From contig OX457053.1 of assembly GCA_949752735.1 (NCBI GenBank), positions 10,827,638 to 10,891,637 of the forward strand: a stretch of DNA of 64,000 nucleotides, written 5' to 3'. This document shows, in pieces, positions 44,682 to 64,000 of the stretch; the first letter of the stretch is position 1, and the number at the start of each line of letters is the position of its first letter. The translations under genes were made by a program, and so were the position numbers. Source of the DNA: Lumbricus terrestris (lineage: Eukaryota > Annelida > Clitellata > Crassiclitellata > Lumbricidae). The notes below the pieces were generated by a model. That model did no database searches. It was not told the origin of the DNA and saw nothing but the letters and a program-made list of their open reading frames with translations.

Positions 44682-46450
44682 CATGCATCACCGTCACTTC
44701 AAACTGATGTTTGATTTCTTGTCATTGTCTTCTATTTTCCAGCTCTTCAGTCAATATTCTGCTTTCTTTTATATTGCATGCATTCTGTTTCACTACCGCT
44801 ATGGTATGCATTAAGTCATGACTTCCTCTTTTCAATGGCCACAGGTTGAAGATTTCTGCATGAAACAGTCTGGCAATATCGCGATTTTATTGCCACTTGC
44901 ATTCAAATCTGTGTAGGCTATTGCAGTTACTGGAAAAACCATAACTTATCATTTGCCATTTTGCCAGATATGCTGTCAGGCTTATTATATGCCAATTAAA
45001 TGCTTATTACAAGTAAAACCACAGTATCTAATTCAATAAATAATGCCAGAGTGCAAGCCGCTTATTCAGTCCTTTGACCTTCTGTGGCTTCAGACCTTGG
45101 AGACTTGGTTGCAATTTATTCTGGCATTAGGACTTTCAGTGTTTCGATGTTGAAGGCTAGAATCTGTCTCAAAATTTCTGTTTGCATGTGTTCGACAGAT
45201 TTCAATTCCACTCCGTGTACATTTGTAGTAGAACATTTCTACATCACCTTTTGGAACCATATCATTGATGAACTGCTTTCACAGAGATTTATAGAGATTA
45301 CGGGATTTCACGTAGACGTAATTTGCCCTCTCTTGATCTAGACCTATACAATTTGTCCTGTGCCAGGTCAGTGATTTGCCAGGCTCATCCTTGAACGTCA
45401 TAATTATGTGGTGTATTGAACAGCATCTGTCTGGTATATAATAATAGATGATATATACATAATAATATAATTACAATGTGTATTTTATAGTATACATGTG
45501 TATATAATGTATATATTAGTGTAGATTGTAGAACCTCCTTTGGTGCATTAAAATGTAGATGCATGCAAGTCTATTTGTAAAATTGGTTGTGCTTCTTGCC
45601 CCTATACCCTGTCTGTTTGCCCCTGTTTGCAATATGTTCCACTTGAAAGTAGTGTGTACTGAATTTTCCGGTGTGTATAGGGACATGAAACTGATGTCTC
45701 TTTGTGGCTGTAGGCAAACTTGTCACTTTGAGGTGTCCATGCACACAGTCACAATGTCTGTATTCTGCACTTTTCTGAACTTTTAATATACTAAGCTTCT
45801 ATATAATTACATTCGCAAAGTTAATCACCATTTTGTTGTGTTGCTTCAACAGGTGTTCATCTGCCTAGTATATTTTAATATACGGGCTAGAGTTGGCGTG
45901 TTGCAGGTAGTTGTAAAGTAGATAGAACTTAGTTGATAAAAGACGTTGCTCTATTACTGAAACTTAAAGGGATCATGGCGAGTAGCAATTATACCCATTC
46001 TGTTGTAGGCCTACCCTCTTTGTCACATGTGCTTATATAATATTATTGTGTACGAGCCTGATATTTGAATTTCAGTTGCTGCTATTCGAAAAACTTGTCA
46101 TGAATATTTGTACATTCTATTTAATTTATTCTTACATATCATTATAGAATAATGCAATTCACGATTTCACTTTGATTTATGTTCTGAAATAGCATTTTAT
46201 TTAACCTAATAAACTTCTCGTCTATTGCTATTATTGTTTATTCCCTGCCAATTAATGAAACCATCAAAATCAAATGCCTTCAGCTCATTCAAGACATTGG
46301 CTCAATTGCATTTTGAATTATTAAATACGAACGGACTGGAGTAGGAATAAATGAAAGTGTAACTTGCATACAATATAGGCTAGGCAAGGGGAAAATCACA
46401 ATTTATGCAACTATGCGTGCGGTATCTGAAGGTTCACATTTTTATGTTTG
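44682..46450. other. Intergenic AT-rich stretch
   Basis: Between the myosin gene and the phosphatase. I see no coding exon. A segment near 44935-45200 repeats sequence also found near 38950-39210 (ATTTGCCAGATATGCTGT, ATGCCAGAGTGCAAGC-like), so it is an old interspersed repeat. Confidence 0.55.
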
Positions 46451-46458
46451 GCGCAATA

Positions 46459-47251
46459 CATAGGCGGAGACCTGGTCCGAACTTTGGGGGGGACGGACGA
46501 GCGGCCGAAAAACCATCGCCGAGGCGCGAAGAGGGGTTTGCACCACCCTCCTAAATGTCGAATGTTTTTTATTTTCCATGCTGCAATTGTAGCATTTTAG
46601 GCTGTCATTTTAACAAACAAATTTGCTCATTATCTCAGTGCTAATAGCCCCAATTTAAGACTTCAAAGTTTCCCCTTCAATGTTTTATTTTCTTAAATTT
46701 CAGCACTGTAGCCTAATGGAAACATTTTAGGATGCGATAGCAACAAAATTTCTCATAATTTTATTGCTGAATGACAAGGCTTAAGACTTTAATGAATGTC
46801 ACCTCGACCTTGTTTGGATTTTTTGAATTTCCATATTATTGTAGTAGTTTAAGCTGTCATCTTAATAAAATTAATCAGTTTCCAATGCTGCTATAGTCAT
46901 AGCTTAATTCTTAAGGTTGTCGCATTCTAATTGTATGAATGTCCACACTGTTATCGTAGCATTTCTAACTGTCATCCTTAGAAAATCATTCATGATTTCA
47001 GTGCTCAGTGACATGGCTTAAGACTTCAATTTATGTCCCCTCCCATTATTTAAAATATTTTCAGTTTGTAAACTGAAATGATAGCATTTTAGACTGTCAT
47101 CCTAACAAAATTGATCATCATGTATAAACACTGTAGAAATTTATAATGATATTTCTGAAATATTGGGGGGGATATAAGCACCTCCGTCCCCCCCACCACA
47201 AACTTTGGAGGGGACCGTCCCCCGCTGTCCCCCCCTAGGTCTCCGCCACTG
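46459..47251. mobile_element. hAT-type non-autonomous element, 793 bp
   Basis: The ends are CATAGGCGGAGACC and GGTCTCCGCCACTG. Perfect duplications gcgcaata are at 46451-46458 and 47252-47259. The middle consists of about four diverged copies of a roughly 130-150-bp unit (GTAGCATTTTAG...CTTAAGACTTCAA). It ends 56 bp beyond the phosphatase stop codon. Confidence 0.9.
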
Positions 47252-47307
47252 GCGCAATAATTAGGGGCTTGGGCGTATACTCTGCCGACGCGCTTACATT
47301 TCAAATC

Positions 47308-50300
47308 TTATTTGAAGCGCGTGAAATTGTAGACTAAGACAGCGTCCTGGTCGAAGAAGTCGAACTGGGCGTAGGTTTTCTCGACGGTCAGCGTAACGAA
47401 TCCGTAGGTCATTTCGAAGAAGATTGTGTCAATGTTATAAAATTCCCTGATGTAATCTTCGTTGTCCTGTATATGGCGGCTGATCAGCGCCCCGCCCGCT
47501 CCGGCGATGACGTAATCCAATCCGACCCCTGATATATTACGCAAGTGCTGGAGGTTGTGGTCGTGGCCGCAGATGTAAGCATCGACGTTGTTGCGGTTCA
47601 TTATGGGTATGAGCACATCGTAGATTTCGGTGGTGACGGCTCCGTACACGCCGTACAGGACGTCACCGGCGCTGAAGGCGTGGCGGTGTCCAATCACGAA
47701 TTTCCAATCGGCTGTCGATTCCCTGAGCGTGTCTTCCATCCAGTCGATCATGTCCGTGTAGTTGTTCCTTTCGATCTGCTTCGTGAACGTCTCAGTGTCG
47801 ATAACGACAAAGTGCACGGAACCGTCACCGAGGTCTACCGTGAAGTCGTACCAGAGGTGCGGAAGGATCCACTGCGGGTCGAGCTTGGACAGTTCGATCT
47901 CGTTCCACTCCTCTCCCTCCCAGTCACCGTAATCGTGGTTTCCGAGGGTGACGTACCAGGGCAGGCTGGCAAGAGAAGTGTAATTGTTGTACACGTCGCG
48001 CCATTTTATGTCCATCTGTATGTCATCCGGCGTACGTAGACCCTTGGGGTATATGTTATCGCCCACGGTTATGATGAATGCAGGATCGTTTTCTTCGGAC
48101 CAGGCTGCCATTCCTGCGGCCACCCATGCCTGCCCGCGTAGTTTTATCTCTCCCCAGTCTCCGAGAACTATGGCCCTCAACTGTTCGCCAACTCCTGAAG
48201 CGATTTGTAAAGGAAAGCAGAATTAATTGTGCTCAGGCCTATTAATTATAAGTCTGTCTAGACTCGGGGGTCTCTAACGGTTTACTATCATTTGGTCGAA
48301 AGTCATTTGGTCGAAATCATTTGGTCGAAATCATTTGGTCGACGATGAAAAAATCGAACGATCAAAAAGTCGAATGATCATTTGGTCGACAATCAAAAAG
48401 TCGAACGATCAAAAGATCGTCAATCAAAAGGTCGAAAATCAAAAGATCGACATTGAAAATGGAGCATGTTTAAGAGAATTCCAACGATTTTACCACAAGT
48501 GCGCACACTCAAACATATACATACACACTCCGACACACTCACATACACACTTGAACCCCGATCAGTCTGTGAGAGAGGGAGGTTGTGATCTACAGAAAGT
48601 GAAATGAAAAGAAAATTAATTAGCCAATAAATCAAGGAGAGTTTATAGGCCTAAGAGGAAAGGTGCGAAATTTTATTGAGGCCCATGAAGAAGGAGCAAA
48701 GCTTGAACGAACTGACGCTGGAACAATTCTTAGCTGGACAACTTCCGCCTGCGGGAAAGAAAAAATTCAAAGACTGTGCTGAACGGCTGAAGAGAGTCGT
48801 TGCTGAGTATGGAAAGCGCCCGAATATGGACTATTTGAGGGACATTGCTCACAACCTTGAGTTGCAAGCATAGGCTAATAGTGACATTTTTTAAGTGGAC
48901 AATCTTTATATAATGACGCTATAGATGTATAAAACTAGCCTTAGCATTAAATTAGCATACAAATGATAAAATTTCTAGTAAAATATAATGACGCTATAGA
49001 TGTATAAAACTAGCCTTAGCATTGAATTAGCATACAAATGATAAAACTTGTAGTAAAATTGTCCGAAATCTATTAAACATGATTCATTTTCAATGTCGAT
49101 CTTTTGATTTTCGACCTTTTGATTGTCGATCTTTTGATCGTTCGACTTTTTGATTGTCGACCAAATGATCATTCGACTTTTTGATCGTTCGATTTTTTCA
49201 TCGTCGACCAAATACTTTCGACCAAATGATTTCGACCAAATGACTTTCGACCAAATGATAGGATACCGTCTCTAACGGTCTAACCGAACACATGCTCTGC
49301 CAGCATGTTCACAATGTCATGAAGCCTATATTGTATTTCCATGGAGCTCAAAATTTAATAGGGGCAATTAGGCCTGTAGCCTATTGTATTTCCATGCTCA
49401 AAATTTAATAGGGGCAAGATGGGCACTTGTTCACTCCCCCTAATTGTGGAAAATTGACAACTATTTTTTACTTCCTATGCCTACTATTTGCTTTTTAATA
49501 AATTTCTTCGCACTGAGTAGGCCTACTTAAATTTACATGTAGAAACCTCTATGAAATTTAATATGCCCATGTTATTAATTTCCTGCTTTCGCTAAAAAAA
49601 GTAACCATGACCACTGTGCTTTACCTTCTGCAAACATAGGTCTATCTACTGGCGCCCTTGGATAGGTCAAAGAAAGGAAGGCACAAACTATAGCCTGCTT
49701 AAGCTTAATTATTGTGGTAGCGCATTGGATAACACGCTGGCGTAGAGTGCGAGATGTAGCAGGTTCGAGCCCCCGTTGGGCGGATTTGCATTGTAGGCTG
49801 CAGCTGCTATTAGCGCCGTGTAATTACAAAGCTGTCTGTTCAGTTAGTAGTTAAGTTTAATTAAGATTACTGCATAACTTGTAAATGAAAAGCGCAGTGC
49901 GTCTTGCAGGCGTTTAATTAAAGAAAAGATATTGATATTATTATTTTATAAAGCCTATATTGAATTGAGCAATATGCATGGGCACCTGACAACTCAAAAA
50001 TTGACAACTTTTTACTTCCTTGGCCTACTATTTGTCTTTTAATAAATTTCTTTGCACTGAGTAGGCCTACGTAAATTTACATGTAGAAACCTCTATGAAA
50101 ATTTAATATGCCCATGTTATTAATTTTCTGCTTTCGCTAAAAAAAGTAACCATGACCACTGTGCTTTACCTTCTGCAAACATAGGTCTATCTATGGGCAC
50201 CCTTGGATAGGTCAAAGAAGGGAAGGCACAAACTAGGCCTGCTTAAGCTTAATTATTGTATTAATCCAGTTTGTAGGACTTACCGAAGCTGAAACCAATG

Positions 50301-50344
50301 GCCAGCAGACCAATTGCTATTAATTTTAAAGCAGCAGCTTTCAT
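47308..50344 (-). CDS. Secreted purple acid phosphatase, tartrate-resistant type 5-like
   Basis: Two exons: 50284-50344 (ATG at 50342-50344) and 47308-48194 (stop TAA at 47308-47310). Together they are 948 nt and 315 residues, close to the usual 325 of ACP5. Exon 1 encodes a signal peptide (MKAAALKLIAIGLLAIGFSF), so the product is secretory or lysosomal. The two-metal (Fe-Fe/Zn) centre is complete: GDWG (Asp33), GDNIY (Asp66, Tyr69), GNHDY (Asn106), GHRHAF (His190) and GHDHNLQHL (His231, His233). The reaction is hydrolysis of phosphate monoesters at acid pH. A TTG-initiated reading starting in exon 2 would lack the signal peptide; the GT-AG intron 48195-50283 joins in phase 1, so I prefer the two-exon model. 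The intron carries a Mutator-like element, a SINE and a local duplication. It is not obviously linked in function to its neighbours. The exact substrate is unknown. Confidence 0.93.
48279..49267. mobile_element. Mutator-like element with long TIRs, 989 bp
   Basis: Long inverted repeats of about 180 bp are made of the iterated motif ATCATTTGGTCGA and variants (left 48279-48460, right 49088-49267). Perfect 9-bp target duplications gtctctaac lie at 48270-48278 and 49268-49276, the size typical of MULEs. The interior holds a 65-codon ORF (48676-48873) and a direct repeat of about 77 bp (48910-49065). No transposase is seen. It is inserted in the phosphatase intron. Confidence 0.88.
48676..48873 (+). 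CDS. Small ORF inside the Mutator-like element, function unknown
   Basis: This 65-residue frame (MRPMKKEQSLNELTLEQFLA at the start, DYLRDIAHNLELQA at the end) is charged and predicted helical by eye. I do not recognise it. It may be the tail of a degraded transposase or cargo. Its position centred between the long TIRs is the only context. Confidence 0.35.
   Translation: MRPMKKEQSLNELTLEQFLAGQLPPAGKKKFKDCAERLKRVVAEYGKRPNMDYLRDIAHNLELQA
49314..50275. repeat. Local direct duplication in the phosphatase intron
   Basis: A segment of roughly 300 bp at 49440-49710 recurs at 49985-50265 at high identity (shared AGTAACCATGACCACTGTGC and ATAGGTCAAAGAA). A SINE sits between them. Confidence 0.85.
49708..49945 (+). 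mobile_element. tRNA-headed SINE in the phosphatase intron
   Basis: GTGGTAGCGCATTGGATAAC with B box GGTTCGAGCCCCCG, then a roughly 150-bp body ending in ATATTGATATTATTA-like sequence. It interrupts or borders one copy of the local duplication: the corresponding position near 50262 lacks it. Confidence 0.65.
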
Positions 50345-50416
50345 CGTTCTTGTGATTGTGAAAGGCGGCCAGACTTAAAATGATCGACAAAGGTCTGTCA
50401 AAGAATCTTTGTGATT

Positions 50417-50556
50417 AGGCACCGGAAAACAAATTAGGACACACAGGTTGACTGATAAGAGAAATTCTCGTGGTTGTATGTAATAGAGAGTTCTGCAGGC
50501 TGCTGTGCATGAGAATTTCTCTTATCAGTCAACATGTGTGTCCTAATTTCGTGCCT
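50417..50556. repeat. 140-bp fold-back upstream of the phosphatase gene
   Basis: Arms of roughly 50 bp (AGGCAC...GACTGATAAGAGAAATTCTC and its reverse complement) surround a short loop. It begins 73 bp upstream of the phosphatase ATG, so it sits in or near the 5' UTR or promoter. No clear target duplication was found. Confidence 0.75.
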
Positions 50557-50584
50557 TCTATGTAATAAGCTGGCCTAGTTAGCT

Positions 50585-50880
50585 ACACCGGTAAGCGAGA
50601 GCGGCATACGTCTGTTGGTTGCAACGGACTGCAGTTCAAGCCCCGGGCTGGGGTCGAGTTGACATTCAGAGATTTAGATATCTCAGGCTAGCACGTGTGG
50701 GACGTAGTCACGCAAGCTGCTGTGGAGCGACCTTGGGCAAGTTGCTTACCTATCATTGTCTGTGGGGAAGGCAACGGGAAACCACCTCACTCATCTCATC
50801 CCCAGGAGCGCAAAAGCCAATTAACCTGCCTTCGGGCAGAGAACCATCAGCATGTATGTATTAAATGAAATTTATGCAAA
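50585..50880 (+). mobile_element. SINE with MIR/CORE-like central motif
   Basis: A tRNA-like head (AGCGAGAGCGGCATACGTCT, then GCAGTTCAAGCCCCG) is followed by GCGACCTTGGGCAAGTTGCT, strongly reminiscent of the MIR/CORE segment, then AACGGGAAACCACCTCACTC. It ends near ATGTATGTATT. Confidence 0.7.
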
Positions 50881-51282
50881 AGCAGCAAGGTAAATAAATG
50901 AGAAATAGGCATAATTATAAATATCTCAAGGGCAATAATTATCATGCTCAATTATTATCTGAAACCTTTTTTATTAAGCAGATTGCCTGATATAAGAACT
51001 TAATTTCTTCGTCTGACCAGCTTGAAAAGCATTCACTAATTCATTAATTGACACTCTGCTTAGTAGGCCAAATAAAGTGTTTTCAGAGGTATAATATTAT
51101 ATGCTGACACAGACCAGTGTTTAATCTAATCACCTACTTTGGATGGGGGGAATTAAGGATTCTGGGAGGGGTGGGACAAACGGGTGGATGTTTAAGTTAT
51201 TTATTTATTTATTTTATTAGTGGACACTACTTTCATCGTAATTTTAATCGTAAATAATAGAATAAAAAATTGCTAATTTTAT

Positions 51283-51480
51283 TAATTCATTCATTTCAGA
51301 CATTTATATAGCGCCTCTTCAAGAATTCTACTCAGAAGCGCTTCCGACCCAACCACGGCTAAAGAGAACAGTCTTAAGAGCAGTTCTATGTTCTTCTGGG
51401 CTTCTACTGCGAGCCATGGTCAGATTTTAGAACGTGAGAAGAAGTAAAGCTTTTAGACAGAGAAATAAGCCAAATTCTTT
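51283..51480 (+). repeat. Interspersed repeat related to 2630-2830
   Basis: ATTCATTCATTTCAGACATT, ATATAGCGCCTCTTCAAG and AGAAGCGCTTCCGACCC mark another copy, in the 5' flank of the phosphatase gene. Confidence 0.55.
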
Positions 51481-54400
51481 TGACAGCATTTTATTGACCT
51501 CGTCAGAAGCACCACGTCTATGATTCTCCTGCAACTGAACTAGTAGTACACGAATACATGAAAGTATTAAGAGCAAATTAATAAAACCGAATTGAGTCGT
51601 ACCAAAGTTGAAAAGAAGGAGAACTCTGTCTTGGATAGCAAGAACTCAGTTTTACAAACTCCAAAAGGAACAGTGGCAGTGCAACAGCAGGGTAGGCTTA
51701 GGTAAATGCCTTGATAAAAAAAGCCTTTCCCCGGCCGTTGCCCTGCCACAAAGACTGCCAGAAGTTTTACCCCACCATGAATTACATTGGGGTATAAATC
51801 GCCCCTGCACAGGTTACTTTGTATAACAGCTATTGCCATGCCATGGTTAAAAAATGTCTCGCATCGCCTCTGAAGAAAGCATGAAACAAATTTATGGATA
51901 GGCTATTCCACAGATCCAACTTCGTGCAAACTCAGATAAAAATCTTCCTCCACAAATCAGCATGAAAAAATTTACAGATATTCGACAGATCAAACTTCTT
52001 GCAAACTCAGTTAAAATCTTGTTCCACAAATGAGCAAGAAATGAACTGAGGGAATTGCCGATTTTATGAATGCAATTCTGCTGGTGATCCCAAAAATCTA
52101 GCATAAATTTTCCACGGTCACAAGTAGCTGTAGTTCGGTATAGTTAGGTCCACAGCACTTCATTCTAAAAACTACACATTCAGCCCACTATAGAAATTTG
52201 TCTTTAACTAACTTCTCTTATTACAAAATAAACTCAATTCATAAATTAACACATTTTCTATAGCAATGACCACATGACCCAACTCCAGTCTAATGAATTA
52301 CACGTACTGGGTTTCACTTTTCACCTCAATCAGATACCAATTTAACCAGACACCAATTTAACCCATATATTTTGTTAACACATTACATGATGTTTATACA
52401 AATCCATTATTAATGTTCTACTATGTAATCATGATTTCAGTAACGCTACAAGTTAAAAATTATAGCAACAGCAAACTACACAAATATATTTCAGTTTCTT
52501 GCTAAATAATTTCGCACAAAACTTACTCGCCGAATGTTTTGCCCCCTCCCCCGAAACTGCATATGAAAAACATGGCAGGAAACTAACTTTCACAAAAACT
52601 GCACAACACAACACTCTACCAAACAAACAGCACAATGATCATGGACATTCCTTAAATAATATTATGTCATGACGACAAATTTATCTAAAAACGGAATATC
52701 ATGTCATTCAAGACAACTGTAATTCAAGTCAAGAGTGGAAAGCGTCTAGCGAAAAATTGGGCGTGATCAGTCTCTCTCACTGATCTGCAAAACCACAAGT
52801 CATCCATCAAAACAGTTGAGATATAGATTCAAGTAGACTCAGAACGGAAAACAACAGATATCAGAACAAAATATCATAAAACGTCAGTAACATCAAATAC
52901 TGAATTTTAAGAGTGGCAACAAAAACACATCTTAGCACAGAGCAGAGACCTTCTATCGCCTCCAGCTCATTCCGGATCCTTTGACCAACAGAATATCATA
53001 TACACGGTGGTATCGATTCAGTGCATTGCAACTTCTCAGCAATCAGCCTAAATGTGATGCAGGGGCTCACAACCCATCACATTTTGGTTTCTGACTTATT
53101 CAGTCAAAAATGGCTCTACTTTAAAATACTTTTTACTGAATGAAAATATCCTTTTCTAACTGAAGTAATACTTGTCTGATGCTCTCGTTATTCTATAATG
53201 ATAAAATCGGGGAGAAATTTAAGAATATACGTCGCATCCTCAGAAACCACTGAAGGAATGTCATGCAATTTTGTTGGGCAATAAAGAAATATATTCTGAA
53301 TCAAATAACACAAACAACGTCAAAATCTCTTTACTACTTTGCAAATTATGGCTAATTCATAGCCATCTGCTGAACTTAAGAATATTCCACAATCTTGACC
53401 CCTCAATTTTGACTTCCAGTGCAACATCTAGGAAGCAACAATCAATAGGTTTCAAGCCCCGGCATCACAAATGCTACTGATACAAATTCATTTCATGCAA
53501 TTCACGTAACACATCACATTTGCAAGAGTAACAGCTAAAAGGACAACAAACTGTCAAAAACTTACACAAATTCATAAATTCAATGTACTTAATCTAAAAA
53601 TCTTAAGATAAATATACGTGTCTAACCATATCTATGACTTCATTCAATCTAACTTAGATAAGCAATACGACGGCTATGCACATAAAATCACGTAAAATCG
53701 GCAAACTAGACAAACTGTTGAACAACGTGCCATAAAATGTCGTAACAAAAATATTGAACTCAATTGTAACCTAACCAAATCTAACTCAGACCTGCAGCTT
53801 CAACACAGTCCAAAAATGAAAAGTTGCCTTCAATAATTCTCTCCATCACCCCGCACCACAACTGGCAAGTAAATTCTAACAAGTAAAAAGGGTCATCCAA
53901 AAAATTAATGATGCTAGCAGAAAATGACGAATGTGCAATCCTTCTTCCCTGTGTCCAAATAGTTTGGCATTTCTCTCTCCTAGGAATCCCACTTCCCAGA
54001 TGTCTGTACTCAATTCAGTACCAGAGTCCACGTTAGACAACACTTGTCAAAGCTATAGGGCTAACTGCACCATCAGGTGGGATACGCAGGGTTTAAAGCG
54101 GGTGGGAACTTGTGGGAACAGCATTCCCACTGCTCTGAAAATCATTTGCTTCCGTTCCCACTGCTCATCATGCATGGAACCGTGGAAACACATGCGTTCC
54201 AATAAAACTCGTCTTCAGCATTCCCACTGCTCACCCATTCAGCGTTCCAACCGATCACTCATTCTGCATGCCAACTGCCCAGCCAAACCCCTTTAACCAC
54301 AGGAGATGCATTGCCACAACTTCATTCAACACCTAACTGACAAACCGCACAAGTTTCTCTCAGTCGCTTTTAGCACATTATCGTGTTTACACTAACAAAG

Positions 54401-55692
54401 GAACCATAATTATTAGATCCAGCATCCATGCGTAGTCTAACTGAAGTTAACGTTTAAGGCACGGACTGTACTGAAAAATAACCAAGTACCAAATTTACGT
54501 GTGAATGTCGGCATTGTGCGTAACTGCGTAACCCTTCCCTCACTCTCCACATTGTGTTAGCCCCTTCAGCCTAATGTTTGCAGGGAGTTATCAATAAACA
54601 GCCCTCCCTCCGTTCATTCCATGAAAACTGTGATTTAAAACAGCCTAACAATACCTAGTGTCATATTTCATTATGTCTGACAGCTGTTATGCGAGGCACT
54701 GTAACAAATACACATTCATTAACTACTTATGCAAATCTAATATACAGGAAACTAATCAAATGCTACCTGTACATGAAAACCTCATGTCGTGATAATCTAC
54801 GGTACTGTACATAACATCAATCGGAACCTCGGTACTGTACATAACATCAATCATAACCAATGTAACACAGTACCAGAAGGTTAAAGAAATGGTTACATCA
54901 ACACAGTTACACTTCAACAACTATGAGCATATTTTATGGAGACGACAAAACAAACCTTCAAGCACTTTAGAAGTAGTCTCTTTCACAAGGACTTCAGAGA
55001 TTTCAATTCAATTCAAGGGACTTCTCAACCAAGTAGCAATCGCCTTCGTTGTAAAGACACTCCACAGAACGTTCCACAACACTAGAAGAATGGCGACAAA
55101 CATTTCATTCTGTCCCCCATCATTCACATATTATGCATCTTCTAAAAGCACCAAGCCTTTAAGCACCATCTAGCCTTCTCATCGATGGTTTTGCAACTGA
55201 CCTGGAAAACACTGTCGCAAGTTTCTTCCTTCCGATTTCTCATGCGATATCCGCTAGTCGAAAAACGTCGCAACAATTGCTACAAGCACCGTTCCTGCTC
55301 CTCCTCCTCTCTTCCTCCAGAATTTTTAATCAACCTGAAAACCTTTGTTCTAATATATTCAATCCAATCAACTCGTACATGTTCGAGTGCGACAAAGTAA
55401 TTCAATATAATCCTCAGCACCTGTGAAAAGCCAACGAGTCTAGAGAAGAGAGTTCCATGTTTTCCCGTAAAACTGTCGTTGTGCAATAAACGTGTAAATA
55501 TTGGTGACTCGATCAAGCTGTATGTATAATATATAACAAAAAGTTTCTTAATAATAGATCTCTTACACGAGTATTCTTCACAATAAATCACGATTTCTAA
55601 CGAACAAAGACGATGGATAAATGATGACTGGAGCACGTAGTTCGGTGGATAACAAAGGGGCGAAGGGAAGGGAGCCGCGTCCCGCGTAGTCC
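51481..55692. other. Region between the phosphatase and the RhoGAP gene
   Basis: About 4.2 kb of AT-rich DNA with little recognisable repeat content and no supported exon. Its relative freedom from microsatellites would fit a long 3' UTR of the minus-strand RhoGAP gene. A minus-strand AATAAA lies near 51488, but this is only a suggestion. Confidence 0.4.

Positions 55693-64000
<8,308 letters not shown>

Noticed and set aside
47545..48039. 164-codon plus-strand frame
   Set aside because: Antisense shadow of the phosphatase exon, which has complete metal-binding motifs on the other strand.

Overview
This is a metazoan nuclear genomic window with three protein-coding genes. Each is broken into many short, GC-richer exons separated by AT-rich introns packed with tandem repeats and small transposable elements. 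The proteins and intron style fit a non-vertebrate bilaterian, probably marine. The sequence alone does not fix the phylum; I could not decide between lophotrochozoan, ambulacrarian and priapulid-like options.

Layout: (1) 481-41347, plus strand: a complete unconventional myosin VIIA gene. I reconstructed 42 coding exons, 6552 nt including the stop and 2183 residues, with every junction in phase. The order is motor, IQ neck, charged helix, MyTH4, FERM, SH3, MyTH4, FERM. One intron (32852-33576) has AT-AC ends and U12-type signals. (2) 47308-50344, minus strand: a two-exon secreted purple acid phosphatase of the tartrate-resistant (ACP5-like) type, 315 residues. Its signal peptide lies on a separate first exon. 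(3) 55693-64000, minus strand, 5' end outside the window: the C-terminal part of a MyTH4-RhoGAP protein matching ARHGAP39/Vilse. Ten coding exons are visible, with one GC-AG intron and a tandemly repeated splice donor inside the RhoGAP domain.

The myosin and the RhoGAP both act on actin-based structures and both carry MyTH4 domains. The phosphatase between them is unrelated and nothing points to co-regulation. The genes are not an operon.

The rest is dominated by repeats. Eleven short non-autonomous hAT-type elements have terminal inverted repeats and target duplications of 8 bp (nine exact, two with one mismatch); one is nested inside another. There are two internally deleted Tc1/mariner copies with TA duplications, one Mutator-like element with a 9-bp duplication, several tRNA-headed SINEs that share a 3' tail with LINE fragments, and many minisatellites. 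Several minisatellites abut splice sites. I saw no CRISPR array, bacterial-type operon, rRNA or convincing functional tRNA gene, and no evidence for a wholly new multi-gene system. The most unusual signals are the splice-site structures and the dense set of small DNA transposons.
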